Part shown: in pieces, positions 45,200-56,260 of the stretch
Layout: every line of letters begins with the position of its first letter
How positions within the stretch are numbered: the first letter of the stretch is position 1
Assembly: GCA_016124615.1 (NCBI GenBank)
Contig: WGNF01000008.1
Coordinates: 310,001 to 374,000 of the forward strand
Direction of reading: 5' to 3'
DNA from: Paracoccaceae bacterium
Lineage (GTDB): Bacteria > Pseudomonadota > Alphaproteobacteria > Rhodobacterales > Rhodobacteraceae
Length of the DNA stretch: 64,000 nucleotides
Notes under the pieces: generated by a model
Told to the model about the DNA's origin: nothing
The model's input: only the letters and a program-made list of their open reading frames with translations
Database searches by the model: none
Position numbers and translations under genes: made by a program

Positions 45200-46013
45200 T
45201 CTGATCATGGCGGTGGGCGTCGCGCTGGGGCTGGCCTCCGGCGCGACGGCGATGCCCGCGCGCGTGGTGTCGATGAACCTGTGCACCGACCAGCTGGCGA
45301 TGTTGCTGGCGGCGCCGGGGCAGCTGGTCTCGGTCTCGTTCCTCGCCGCCGACCCGCTGAGTTCGGCGATGGTGGCCGAGGCGGCAGGCTATCCCAAGAA
45401 CCACGGCCAGGCAGAGGAGGTGTTTCTTCTGCACCCCGATCTGGTGCTGGCGGGCACCTACACGACGCGGGCCAGCGTCGATCTGCTGCGTCGGCTGGGG
45501 GTGAAGGTCGCCATCATCCCGGCGCCAGACTCACTGGACAGCGTCGGCGCCGCCATGCGGGCCGTCGGCGCGGCGCTGGGGCGCGAGGCTGCGGCCGACG
45601 CGATGGCGGGCCGGTTCGAGGCCGATCTTGCCGCGCTGCGCGCCCGCCCGCTGCCGCCGGATCGTGCCGCGCTTTATGCGCCCAGCGGCTATACCTCGGG
45701 CACCGGCACCATCGCCGACGACATCCTGCGCGCGGCCGGGTTCCGCAATGTCGCGGCCGAGGCGGGGATCATCGGCTATGCCCGCCTGCCGCTGGAACGG
45801 CTGGTATTGGCCACCCCCGATGCGCTGGTGACCTCGCAGCACTATCCCGGCGCCTCGCGCCCCGAGGCGATCCTGCACCATCCGGTGTTGCGCGACATGA
45901 TCGCCCGGCTTGGCCCGCCGCAGGTGGCCGGGCCCGACTGGGACTGTGGCACGCCAAAGCTGATCGACGCCATCGCGGCGTTGCAGGCGGCGCATCCGGG
46001 CGCGCGGCCATGA
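45186..46013 (+). CDS. btuF: Cobalamin ABC transporter substrate-binding protein, BtuF-like
   Basis: A periplasmic binding protein of about 275 residues with the helical-backbone fold used for corrinoids and siderophores. It has a signal peptide (MAVGVALGLASGATAMPA, counting from the internal Met). The binding domain includes RVVSMNLCTDQLAMLLAAPGQLVSVSFLAADP and EEVFLLHPDLVLAGTYTTRASVDLLRRLGVKVAIIP. No lipobox is present. I chose GTG 45186 because GGGGATCC precedes it; it overlaps the btuB stop by 14 bases. It is followed by the permease gene sharing a TGA/ATG junction. Confidence 0.9.
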   Translation: MRISDLIMAVGVALGLASGATAMPARVVSMNLCTDQLAMLLAAPGQLVSVSFLAADPLSSAMVAEAAGYPKNHGQAEEVFLLHPDLVLAGTYTTRASVDLLRRLGVKVAIIPAPDSLDSVGAAMRAVGAALGREAAADAMAGRFEADLAALRARPLPPDRAALYAPSGYTSGTGTIADDILRAAGFRNVAAEAGIIGYARLPLERLVLATPDALVTSQHYPGASRPEAILHHPVLRDMIARLGPPQVAGPDWDCGTPKLIDAIAALQAAHPGARP

Positions 46014-47005
46014 GGCTCCGGGTGCTCCTGTGCCTGCTGGCCGGGCTGGTGGCGGTGCTGTTCGCCGCCTCGCTGCTGATCGGCCCGGCGCATCTGCCGA
46101 TCGGCACCAGCCTGCGGGCGCTGTTCGGCAGTGCATCGGAATCGCATGCGATCGTGCTGGTGATGCAGGAAATCCGGCTGCCGCGCGCCTTGCTGGGTCT
46201 GCTGGTTGGCGCTGCGCTGGGGCTGTCGGGCGCCGCGCTGCAGGGTTTCCTGCGCAACCCGCTGGCCGAACCGGGGCTGATCGGCATTTCGGGCGCCGCG
46301 GCGCTGGGGGCGGTGATCGCGCTGCAAACCGGGCTGGCCGCCGCCTTCGCGCTGGCGCTGCCGCTGGCGGCGCTGGCGGGGGCGACGGCGGCGGTAGCGC
46401 TGATCTTGCTGCTGGCAGGGCCGCGCGGCTCGACGTTGACGCTGATCCTGGCCGGGATCGCGGTCTCGGCGCTGGCGGGGGCGTTGACGGCGCTGGTGCT
46501 GAACCTGTCGCCCAACCCCTTTGCCGCGACCGAGATGATGTTCTGGCTGATGGGCTCGCTCGCCGACCGATCCATGCTGCATGTCTGGCTGGCGGCGCCG
46601 CTGATCCTGATCGGTGGCGCCACGCTCCTCGGCCTCGGGCGCGGCCTTGACGCGCTGACGCTGGGCGAGGATGCGGCCGAGGCGATGGGCATCCGGATCG
46701 GACGGCTGCGGCTGACGCTGATCCTCGGCACGGCGGCGGCGGTGGGGTCGGCGACGGCGGTGGCCGGCGCGATCGGCTTCGTCGGCCTCGTGGTGCCGCA
46801 TCTGTTGCGCCGCGCGGTGGGCGCGCGGCCCTCGGCGCTGCTGCCCGCCTCGGCACTGGGTGGCGCCGCGATGGTGCTGGCGGCCGATATCGCGGTGCGG
46901 GTCATCGCGCCAGAGCGTGACCTGCAACTGGGTGTGCTGACAGCGCTGGTGGGGGCGCCCTTGTTCCTCAACCTGATCTGGCGCAGCCGGGGGGAAGAGG
47001 CATGA
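46010..47005 (+). CDS. btuC: Cobalamin ABC transporter permease, BtuC-like (FecCD family)
   Basis: A 331-residue integral membrane permease of the FecCD family with about ten helices. Conserved segments include IRLPRALLGLLVGAALGLSGAALQGFLRNPLAEPGLIGISGAAALGAV, LILAGIAVSALAGALTALVL, and the coupling-helix region AEAMGIRIGRLRLTLILGTAAAVGSATAVAGAIGFVGLVVPHLLRRAVG. Together with BtuF and BtuD it forms the inner-membrane cobalamin importer. Its start shares bases with the btuF stop (ATGA) and its stop overlaps the btuD start, showing tight translational coupling. Confidence 0.94.
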   Translation: MRLRVLLCLLAGLVAVLFAASLLIGPAHLPIGTSLRALFGSASESHAIVLVMQEIRLPRALLGLLVGAALGLSGAALQGFLRNPLAEPGLIGISGAAALGAVIALQTGLAAAFALALPLAALAGATAAVALILLLAGPRGSTLTLILAGIAVSALAGALTALVLNLSPNPFAATEMMFWLMGSLADRSMLHVWLAAPLILIGGATLLGLGRGLDALTLGEDAAEAMGIRIGRLRLTLILGTAAAVGSATAVAGAIGFVGLVVPHLLRRAVGARPSALLPASALGGAAMVLAADIAVRVIAPERDLQLGVLTALVGAPLFLNLIWRSRGEEA

Positions 47006-47757
47006 CGCTGCTGACCCTCGACAACTTGACGGTGCGGCGCGGCGAATGCCCGGTGGTGGACGGCGTCAGCCTGTCGTTGGCCGAAGGCGAATGCGTCGGC
47101 CTGATCGGCCCGAACGGCGCCGGGAAAACCACGCTGTTGCGCGCGGCACTCGGGCTGTTGCCCGCCGGGGGCCATTCCAGCCTTGCCGCACTGCCGCCGC
47201 GCGCCCGCGCCCACGCCGCCGCCTGGTTGCCGCAGGCGCGCGAGGTCGCCTGGCCGGTATCGGTCGAGACACTGGTGGCGCTGGGTCGCACGCCGCACCT
47301 TGGCGCCCGCGGCCCGTCGCCCGAGGATCGCGCAGCGGTCGACCGCGCGCTGGCCCGGATGGGGCTGGAGGCCTACCGCGACCGCGACGCCACCCGGCTT
47401 TCCGGCGGCGAGCAGGCGCGGGTGCTGATCGCCCGCGCGCTGGCGCAGGAAACCCCGCTCTTGATGGCGGATGAACCGATCGCGGGCCTCGACCCGGCGG
47501 CGCAGATCCGCACGATGGAGGTCTTCGCCCGCCTCGCGGCCGAGGGTCACGCCGTGATCGCAGCGCTGCACGACCTCGGGCTGGCCGCGCGGCACTGCAC
47601 GCGGCTGTTGATGTTGTCGCGCGGGCGCCTCGTCGCCGACGGCCCGCCGGAAGCGGTGCTGACCGAGGCCAACCTGGCCGAGGTCTTCGGGCTGCGCGCC
47701 CATGTGGAACGCACCGCCGAGGGGCTGGTGGTGCAACCCCTCGGCGTTACCGGCTAA
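47002..47757 (+). CDS. btuD: Cobalamin ABC transporter ATP-binding protein, BtuD-like
   Basis: The 251-residue ATPase of the cobalamin importer. Walker A is GLIGPNGAGKTTLLR (lysine at residue 42), followed by the Q-loop region AAWLPQAREVAWPV, the signature LSGGEQARVLIARALAQ, Walker B PLLMADEPIAGLD and the switch His in AALHDLGLAARH. It starts four bases inside the end of btuC. The operon btuBFCD ends here; a gap of 18 bases separates it from a convergent aldehyde dehydrogenase gene. Confidence 0.94.
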   Translation: MTLLTLDNLTVRRGECPVVDGVSLSLAEGECVGLIGPNGAGKTTLLRAALGLLPAGGHSSLAALPPRARAHAAAWLPQAREVAWPVSVETLVALGRTPHLGARGPSPEDRAAVDRALARMGLEAYRDRDATRLSGGEQARVLIARALAQETPLLMADEPIAGLDPAAQIRTMEVFARLAAEGHAVIAALHDLGLAARHCTRLLMLSRGRLVADGPPEAVLTEANLAEVFGLRAHVERTAEGLVVQPLGVTG

Positions 47758-47775
47758 CGCCCGGCGCTGCGCGCC

Positions 47776-49275
47776 TCAGAAGTCGAACGTGACGCCCTGC
47801 GCCAGCGGCAGCCTGGCGGAATAGTTCACCGTGTTGGTGGCGCGCCGCATGTAGGCCTTCCAGGCGTCCGAGCCGGATTCGCGGCCGCCGCCGGTTTCCT
47901 TCTCGCCGCCGAAGGCGCCGCCGATCTCGGCGCCCGAGGGGCCGATGTTCACGTTGGCGATGCCGCAGTCCGATCCGGTGGCCGACAGGAAGGTTTCGGC
48001 CTCACGCAGGTTCAGCGTGAAGATGCAGGACGACAGGCCCTGCGGCACGTCGTTTTGCAGCGCGATCGCCTCGTCGAAGCTGTCGTAGCCCATGACGTAG
48101 AGGATCGGGGCAAAGGTTTCCTCGCGCACGATCGCGGTTTGGCCGGGCATCACCGCCAGCGCGGGTTCGACATAGGCGCCGCCCTGCGGGACGCCCGCCG
48201 TGACAGTGCGGCCGCCGTGGACGGTGCCGCCTTCGGCGCGGGCCTGTTCCAGCGCCGCCAGCATCCGGTCGCGCGCGGCATGATCGACCAGCGGGCCGAC
48301 CAGCGTGGTCGCGGCGCGCGGATCGCCGATGGGCAGGCTGGCATAGGCTTTCACCAGCCGTTCGACCAGTTCCGCCCGGATCGAGTGATGCGCGATCAGG
48401 CGGCGCAGCGAGGTGCAGCGTTGCCCGGCGGTGCCGACGGCCGAAAACACGATGGCGCGCACCGCCATGTCGAGGTCGGCCGAGGGCGCCACGATCATCG
48501 CGTTGTTGCCGCCAAGCTCGAGGATCGCGCGGCCGAAGCGTTCGGCGACCTTCGGCCCGACGGCGCGGCCCATGCGGGTGGAGCCGGTGGCCGAGACGAT
48601 GGCAACGTCGCGCGAGGCCACCAGCGCCTCGCCCACCTCAGGCCCGCCGATGACCAGTTGGCACAGCCCCTCGGGCGCGTCGCCGAAGCGGGCGAGCGCG
48701 CGGGCGAGGATGTTCATCGTCGCCATCGCGGTCAGCGGCGTCTTTTCGGACGGCTTCCAGATCACCGCATCGCCGCACACCAGCGCCAGCGCCGCGTTCC
48801 ACGACCAGACCGCGACGGGGAAGTTGAAGGCGGTGATGACGGCGCAGGGGCCCATCGGGTGCCAGGTTTCCATCATGCGGTGGCCGGGGCGCTCGCTGGC
48901 GATGGTCAGCCCGTAAAGCTGACGCGACAGGCCGACGGCGAAGTCGCAGATGTCGATCATCTCCTGCACTTCGCCCAGGCCTTCGGACGCGATCTTGCCG
49001 GCTTCCAGCGTCACCAGCGCGCCCAGTTCCGCCTTGGCGGCGCGCAGTTCCTCGCCCAGCAGGCGCACCAGTTCGCCCCGGCGCGGCGCGGGCACCTCGC
49101 GCCATTGGCGAAAGGCGGCCTGCGCGCGGGCGATGACCTGCGGCATTTCGGCGGCCCCGGTCACCGCGATGCGGGCAATCCCGGCGCCATCGATGGGCGA
49201 CGAGACCGGCAGGGTGCCGCCGGTCAGCAGCGTCGGGGTCAGGCCAAGGGCGGCGAAAAGCGGGGCGGTTTCCAT
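47776..49275 (-). CDS. Aldehyde dehydrogenase, ALDH7 / aminoadipate-semialdehyde type
   Basis: A 499-residue NAD-dependent aldehyde dehydrogenase of the ALDH7 (antiquitin) group, which oxidises alpha-aminoadipic semialdehyde or betaine aldehyde-like substrates. The nucleotide region is TAFNFPVAVWSWNAALALVCGDAVIWKPSEKTPLTA. The catalytic Glu is in ILELGGNNAMIV and the catalytic Cys in GTAGQRCTSLRRLI. The C-terminal IGGAFGGEKETGGGRESGSDAWKAYMRRATNTVNYS is diagnostic of ALDH7. ATG 49275 gives the expected start. It is divergent from clpP by 188 bases. A role in lysine or amine catabolism is inferred. Confidence 0.92.
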   Translation of the reverse strand: METAPLFAALGLTPTLLTGGTLPVSSPIDGAGIARIAVTGAAEMPQVIARAQAAFRQWREVPAPRRGELVRLLGEELRAAKAELGALVTLEAGKIASEGLGEVQEMIDICDFAVGLSRQLYGLTIASERPGHRMMETWHPMGPCAVITAFNFPVAVWSWNAALALVCGDAVIWKPSEKTPLTAMATMNILARALARFGDAPEGLCQLVIGGPEVGEALVASRDVAIVSATGSTRMGRAVGPKVAERFGRAILELGGNNAMIVAPSADLDMAVRAIVFSAVGTAGQRCTSLRRLIAHHSIRAELVERLVKAYASLPIGDPRAATTLVGPLVDHAARDRMLAALEQARAEGGTVHGGRTVTAGVPQGGAYVEPALAVMPGQTAIVREETFAPILYVMGYDSFDEAIALQNDVPQGLSSCIFTLNLREAETFLSATGSDCGIANVNIGPSGAEIGGAFGGEKETGGGRESGSDAWKAYMRRATNTVNYSARLPLAQGVTFDF

Positions 49276-49463
49276 GTCTTGCACTCTCGTATTAGCGGCG
49301 TTTCGACAGGGATGCACCGTCGCGCGCCCGAGGTCCAGCCCCGGCGGCTGCGGCGGGGCGCGGCGCTTCGGTGGCTAGCTGCCCTTGCAGGTGCCGGTGC
49401 ACCCCACTAAGACTCTGGCAATGAGACGGCGGTAGACATTCCGGAACAGCCAGGCGGACCGAC

Positions 49464-50096
49464 ATGAGAGACCCGATCGACACCTACATGAACACCCTTG
49501 TCCCGATGGTCGTCGAGCAGACCTCGCGCGGCGAACGGGCATACGACATCTTCTCGCGCCTTCTGAAGGAGCGGATCATCTTCCTTGGCGGCCCGGTGCA
49601 CGACGGCATGTCGAGCCTGATCGTGGCGCAGCTGCTGCACCTCGAGGCGGAAAACCCGTCCAAGGAAATCTCGATGTACATCAACAGCCCCGGTGGCGTG
49701 GTGACCTCGGGCCTGTCGATCTACGACACGATGCAATACATCCGGCCGAAGGTCTCGACCCTCTGCATCGGGCAGGCGGCCTCGATGGGGTCGCTGTTGC
49801 TGACGGCGGGCGAAAAGGGCATGCGGTTCTCGCTGCCCAACAGCCGCATCATGGTGCACCAGCCTTCAGGCGGGTATCAGGGGCAGGCGACGGACATCAT
49901 GATCCACGCCCGCGAGACGCAGAAGCTGAAGGACCGGCTGAACGCGATCTACGTCAAGCACACCGGCCAGCCGCTGGAAGCGGTCGAGGCGGCGCTGGAG
50001 CGCGACAACTTCATGGCGGCCGAAGATGCGAAAGCCTGGGGCCTGATCGACGAGATCGTGGAAAGCCGCGGCAAGGCCGAAGACACGACGAAATGA
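49464..50096 (+). CDS. clpP: ClpP, ATP-dependent Clp protease proteolytic subunit
   Basis: ClpP forms the barrel-shaped peptidase that works with ClpX or ClpA. The 210-residue protein shows the catalytic Ser107 in [12 protein letters not shown], the catalytic His132 in [24 protein letters not shown], and conserved blocks [13 protein letters not shown] and [24 protein letters not shown]. The N-terminal segment [24 protein letters not shown] is typical. It lies upstream of clpX with a strong hairpin between them, a very common order. Confidence 0.98.
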   Translation: MRDPIDTYMNTLVPMVVEQTSRGERAYDIFSRLLKERIIFLGGPVHDGMSSLIVAQLLHLEAENPSKEISMYINSPGGVVTSGLSIYDTMQYIRPKVSTLCIGQAASMGSLLLTAGEKGMRFSLPNSRIMVHQPSGGYQGQATDIMIHARETQKLKDRLNAIYVKHTGQPLEAVEAALERDNFMAAEDAKAWGLIDEIVESRGKAEDTTK

Positions 50097-50104
50097 TGGG
50101 TCAG

Positions 50105-50132
50105 AATTCCGGGGCCGCGGGGCCCCGGAATT
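50105..50132 (+). terminator. Hairpin between clpP and clpX
   Basis: A 12-base perfect stem, AATTCCGGGGCC with GGCCCCGGAATT, and a four-base loop GCGG, followed by TTGGC. It can act as a terminator or attenuator after clpP, lowering clpX transcription from the clpP promoter, or protect the clpP mRNA 3' end. Confidence 0.7.
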
Positions 50133-50236
50133 TTGGCATTGTGAAGGTTCTATGGCTGCCCTAAAGTTTTCCGGGGCAGTCAGGCAGAAAGACGCACCGC
50201 CCCGGCAGGGGGTCAGGCGCGCCGCAGAGGTGACAG

Positions 50237-51505
<1,269 letters not shown>

Positions 51506-51528
51506 GGCCGCGCAAGGGAAGCGACAAG

Positions 51529-51550
51529 GGGCGGGCCGCAGGGTCCGCCC
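51529..51550 (+). terminator. Hairpin after clpX
   Basis: GGGCGGGCC at 51529-51537 pairs with GGTCCGCCC at 51542-51550, with one G-T wobble and a four-base loop, followed by TTCGTGTTTC. It lies 23 bases after the clpX stop and before the convergent amidase gene, where a terminator is expected. Confidence 0.5.
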
Positions 51551-51568
51551 TTCGTGTTTCGGGGCCCC

Positions 51569-52433
<865 letters not shown>

Positions 52434-52441
<8 letters not shown>

Positions 52442-53465
52442 CCTGAAACCCCTCCAGCACGTTTACCGTGTTGATCCCCACCGCCTCGATGGCATAGCCG
52501 CCTTCCATGCAGAATACCGTCGGCAGGCCAAGGCCCGCGATGCGGCGGCCCGCGTCGGTGAAATCGGGGCTGTCGAGGCGGAAGAAGCTGATCGGGTCAT
52601 CCTTGAACGCATCGACCCCGAGCGAGACCACCAGCGCCTCGGCGCCCCAGGCCTTCAGCCGGGCCAGCGCTTGGTCCAGCGCCTCGGCCCAGGGGCCATA
52701 GCCGGTGCCGGGCGGCATCGGATAGTTGGCGTTCGCGCCCTCGCCCGCGCCGGTGCCGGTTTCATCCGCATAGCCGAGGAAATAGGGGTAGGCGTCTTCC
52801 GGCGCCCCATGCAGCGAGGCATAGAACACGTCGCCCCGGCCGTAGAAGATATCCTGCGTGCCGTTGCCGTGGTGGAAGTCGATGTCGAGCACGCCGACGC
52901 GCACCGCGCCGGTGTCGCGCAGCATCTGCGCCACGATGGCGGCGTTGTTCAGAAAGCAGTAGCCGCCGTACATGTCGGCCGTCGCATGGTGGCCCGGCGG
53001 GCGGCACAGCGCGAAGGCCGCCCGCGCCCCGCCCGCGACATGGCGCATCGCCGCCTGCGCCGAAGCAGCAGAAGACAACGCCGCCGCCCAGGTGCCGCCG
53101 GTGATCGCGGTTTCCTGCGACAGGCAGTAGTAGCCCGCCTTGCCATCGACGTTGCGCGGCACGCGAGCCTGTTGCATCCGGCGCACCGGCACGTTGTAGG
53201 GGATCACTTCGCCCGCGTTGCCCGCCGCCTTCCACTCGCCCCAGATGGTTTCGAGGAACTCAAGGAAGTCGGGCGCGCAAACGGCGCGGATCGCAGCCAT
53301 GTCGGCCGCGCCGGGGTCGGTGATGTCGGTCAGCCCGCGTTCCTTCAGGCGACGCAGGATGTATTCCATCCGGCTCGGCCGCTCGTAGGGGGTGACGAAC
53401 TGGCCACCCGACAGTTCGGCCTGCGGAAAGTGCCGCCGATGATCCTCGCTGAAAAAGACTTTCAT
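52434..53465 (-). CDS. Acetylpolyamine amidohydrolase (histone deacetylase family)
   Basis: A 343-residue zinc hydrolase of the HDAC superfamily, in the acetylpolyamine amidohydrolase group that removes acetyl groups from putrescine, cadaverine or spermidine. The catalytic His pair is in FALCRPPGHHATADMYGGYCFLNNAAI. The zinc ligands Asp and His are in VGVLDIDFHHGNGTQDIFY and the third Asp in SLGVDAFKDDPISFF. The Tyr region is FCMEGGYAIEAVG. It opens MKVFFSEDHRRHFPQAELSGGQFV as usual for the family. ATG 53465 follows a GGGGAG site. It is the first gene of a two-gene polyamine operon with aguB. Confidence 0.93.
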
Positions 53466-53595
53466 GTGCTCCCCTCTTTTGGGCCAGATTGCCCCGGATC
53501 ACGAACGGCGGAAAGAGGGCAGAGCGAGCCTTGGCGAAGCGGCGCGGCGCGGGTTAGGCTGACCGGGAAAACGACGGTCAGACAGGGGCGAGCGG

Positions 53596-54768
53596 ATGTT
53601 GGGCACGATCCTCGGGGTGGCCGTCGGCGTGATATTTCTTGTGGCGGCAGCGTTCTTGCTGTTCGCACCCTCCATCGCCGAGGCGCGGATGAACCGGGTG
53701 ATCCCGCACGATCCCTGGCCGATCTCGCCCGAGGCGCGGGCGCTGCACGACCGGTTGGTGGTGGGCGACTGGCACTGTGACAGCCTGCTGTGGAACCGTG
53801 ACCTGACGCAGCGCGGCACGCGCGGGCATGTCGACCTGCCCCGGCTGCGCGAGGGCAACGTAGCGTTGCAGGTCTTCACCACGGTGACGAAGGTTCCCGC
53901 CGGGATGAACGTGCATCAGAACCTTGCGAAGAACCGCGACCGGATCACGCTGCTGGCGATCGGGCAGCTTTGGCCGGTGCGGGCCTGGGGCAGCTTGTGC
54001 GAGCGGGGGTTGCATCAGGCGCAAAGGCTGCACCGCTTTGCCGCGCGGGCGCCGGACGGGTTGCGGGTGCTGCGCACCAAGGCCGATCTGGCCGCGCTGC
54101 TGGCGGCGCGGGCGCGCGGCGACAGGGTGGTGGGTGCCATTCTGGGCGCCGAGGGCGCGCATGTGCTCGACGCGCGGCTGGAGAACCTTGACCGGTTGTG
54201 GGCGGCGGGGTTCCGGCTGATCGGGCTGCACCATTTCCTTGATACCGAGGTCGGCGGCTCGCTGCATGGGGCCAGCCACGCCGGGCTGACCGACTACGGG
54301 CGGCAACTGGTGCGCGATCTGGTGGCCAAGGGCTTCATCATCGACCTGACGCATTCCAGCGTGCAGACCGCGCGCGACGTGCTGGCGATGACCGATGTGC
54401 CGCTGGTGGTCAGCCACACCGGCATCTGTTCCTATTGCAAAAGCCCGCGCAACTTTCCCGACGACCTGATGGTGGCGATCATGGCGCGCGGCGGCGTGGC
54501 CGGGATCGGCTACTGGCAAGAGGTGATCGGCGACCCCTCGCCCGACGGCATCGCCGGGGCGGTGAAGGCCGCCGTTACCCTGCTGGGCGCCGACCATGTC
54601 TCGCTTGGCTCCGACTTCGACGGCGCGGTGCCGGAACCGTTCGACGTGTCGGAACTTGCCGCCGTCACCGATGCGCTGCTACGCGCCGGGCTTGATGAGA
54701 CGGTCATCGCCAAGGTGATGGGCGGCAACATGGCGCGGCTTTTGGGCCAGATGCTGCCCGAGGGCTGA
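53596..54768 (+). CDS. Membrane-anchored dipeptidase, peptidase M19
   Basis: A 390-residue zinc dipeptidase of the M19 (renal dipeptidase) family. The N-terminal helix LGTILGVAVGVIFLVAAAFLLFA anchors it in the membrane. Metal-binding motifs are VVGDWHCDSLLW (HxD), GAILGAEGAH (Glu), IDLTHSS (His) and LVVSHTGIC (His), with GSDFDGAVPEPFDVSEL late. Substrates of the family are D/L-dipeptides and some beta-lactams; the specific one is unknown. Its stop lies five bases before the end of the convergent host-attachment gene. Confidence 0.93.
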   Translation: MLGTILGVAVGVIFLVAAAFLLFAPSIAEARMNRVIPHDPWPISPEARALHDRLVVGDWHCDSLLWNRDLTQRGTRGHVDLPRLREGNVALQVFTTVTKVPAGMNVHQNLAKNRDRITLLAIGQLWPVRAWGSLCERGLHQAQRLHRFAARAPDGLRVLRTKADLAALLAARARGDRVVGAILGAEGAHVLDARLENLDRLWAAGFRLIGLHHFLDTEVGGSLHGASHAGLTDYGRQLVRDLVAKGFIIDLTHSSVQTARDVLAMTDVPLVVSHTGICSYCKSPRNFPDDLMVAIMARGGVAGIGYWQEVIGDPSPDGIAGAVKAAVTLLGADHVSLGSDFDGAVPEPFDVSELAAVTDALLRAGLDETVIAKVMGGNMARLLGQMLPEG

Positions 54769-54773
54769 GCCGG

Positions 54774-55217
54774 TCAGAACACCGCATGGGCCGCGAAATG
54801 CGCCGGAAGGTCGGCCGCCGCGACGTCGATCAGATCCTTGTCGAGGTCGAACACCAGCCGCTTGCGCAGATCGTGCGGCAGCGCCGCGCGCAGCAGGCCC
54901 AGCATCCGGGGCGGCGCCGCAATCACCAGCCGGTCAAAGGGCGCATCGGTCGCGCGGGCGGTGATGGCCGCCATCACCTCGGCGGTGAAGGCGTGGCGCA
55001 ACTGGTCATCGGGCAGCGAACGCGGCTCGAAACCGTGCCGCGCCCCGCCGCCTGCGGCCACGCGCCCCTCGCGGTCGGCGGGGGTGGCGCGATCCATGTC
55101 CAGCGCCGACCGGCCGACATCCTCGACCTCGGCCAGACCCTTGCCGACGCCGGTGTTTTCGAAGAACCGCGCCCGCTGTTCGCTCGCCAGAACCAGAAGC
55201 GTCTTGATGGATTGCAT
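54774..55217 (-). CDS. Host attachment family protein
   Basis: A 147-residue cytosolic protein of the 'host attachment' family (PF10116), named after a plant-associated bacterium's protein needed for attachment but not shown to be an adhesin. Family-like pieces are LLVLASEQRARFFENTGVGKGL at the start, EVMAAITARATDAPFDRLVIAAPPRMLGLLRAALPHDLRKRL and the C-terminal KDLIDVAAADLPAHFA. These resemble the ribosome-associated eRF1-like (baeRF) domains, so an RNA-related role is possible. ATG 55217 follows an AAGGAA site. Confidence 0.85.
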   Translation of the reverse strand: MQSIKTLLVLASEQRARFFENTGVGKGLAEVEDVGRSALDMDRATPADREGRVAAGGGARHGFEPRSLPDDQLRHAFTAEVMAAITARATDAPFDRLVIAAPPRMLGLLRAALPHDLRKRLVFDLDKDLIDVAAADLPAHFAAHAVF

Positions 55218-55282
55218 CGCAGATTCCTTTCCGTTGACGAGGGCAGCCTGCACCGACGTCGCGGGTGCCGCCTTGATCCCGC

Positions 55283-56260
55283 TCAACCGGCCGCGGGCGC
55301 CAGCGCAAAGCGGCCCGTATCGAAGCCGGTCGCGGCGATCCGGGCCAGAACGCTGTCCAAGAGGTCGGGCGCGCCCGCGTTGACGCAGTTCAGCCCGAAA
55401 TACCAATAAAGGTAGCGCGCGAAGGGCCAGGCCCGTGCCTCTGCCGCGGCTATCCCGGCGTCGAGGGCGCCGGGGCTGCGCACTGTCACGGCGCAGTGGT
55501 GAAAATCGGCCTGCCCGCACAGCACGACCGGCACCCGGTGCAACATGCTTTCCAGCCCGACGGCGGAATTGATCGTGACCGTCACCGCCGCGTGGTCGAG
55601 GATGTCGTGCAGGTTGGCATCGGTCACGATGACGCGTGCATCCTGTGCCGCCAGCGCGATGGCAAGGGCGCGGCCGCGGCCGTCGGGTTCCAGCGGATGC
55701 GGCTTGATCACGATCGGGCGCGGGTCGGGGCGCGCCAGCAGCGCCCGCAGCATCGCATCCTGCGTCAGGTAGCAGGTTTCCCGCAGCCCGCGATGCGCCT
55801 CGGATTGCAGGAAGACCGCGACGCAGCCCGCGGGAAAGTCGGCCCTGTCGCGCGGCTGTTCGTAACGAGAGACGCGATTGCCGACCAGACGCTTGCGCAG
55901 ACGGGCAAAGAACGCCTGCGTCGCGGCGCCGTCCATCCGGCTGGCGTGAAACGGCATCGCGCCGATCGAGGATGCGGCGCGGAACCCCAACGGGTCGAAA
56001 TGCCAGAACGGATAGACATAGGCGAGGCCGACGTTCAGCAACCGGGGGTGGTGGCCGTCGCCGTGGTTGACAAGGTGGAAATGCGTATCGGCCGCGACCT
56101 CTTCCGCCACCATGTCACGGATATGGGGGACGGTCTTGACGATGCCGCCCCGCGCGGTGAAATCCGCGATGACGCGCAGGTAAACCGGGCTCGGCGGCTC
56201 GCCCCCGGCGCGCAGCGAGGCGGCCGGGAGGTGCAGAACCAGATGCGCGCGCCCCGGCAT
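55283..56260 (-). CDS. Capsule polysaccharide biosynthesis-type protein
   Basis: A 325-residue protein resembling the Capsule_synth family, whose members are KpsS/KpsC-type glycosyltransferases in capsule assembly. Diagnostic pieces are PRPIVIKPHPLEPDGRG, DANLHDILDHAAVTVTINSAVGLESMLHRVPVVLCGQADFHHCAVTV and FFARLRKRLVGNRVSRYEQP. There is no signal peptide or membrane segment. ATG 56260 shares bases with the stop of the upstream oxidoreductase gene (TGATG), so the two are translationally coupled. A glycan-related role is inferred. The neighbouring Gfo/Idh/MocA enzyme may act on the same sugar. Confidence 0.8.
   Translation of the reverse strand: MPGRAHLVLHLPAASLRAGGEPPSPVYLRVIADFTARGGIVKTVPHIRDMVAEEVAADTHFHLVNHGDGHHPRLLNVGLAYVYPFWHFDPLGFRAASSIGAMPFHASRMDGAATQAFFARLRKRLVGNRVSRYEQPRDRADFPAGCVAVFLQSEAHRGLRETCYLTQDAMLRALLARPDPRPIVIKPHPLEPDGRGRALAIALAAQDARVIVTDANLHDILDHAAVTVTINSAVGLESMLHRVPVVLCGQADFHHCAVTVRSPGALDAGIAAAEARAWPFARYLYWYFGLNCVNAGAPDLLDSVLARIAATGFDTGRFALAPAAG

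Noticed and set aside
49384-49411. Possible sigma-32 promoter (CTTG ... CCCCAC) upstream of clpP
   Set aside because: The -10 part fits poorly and the spacing is short, so I did not list it although a heat-shock promoter here would make sense.
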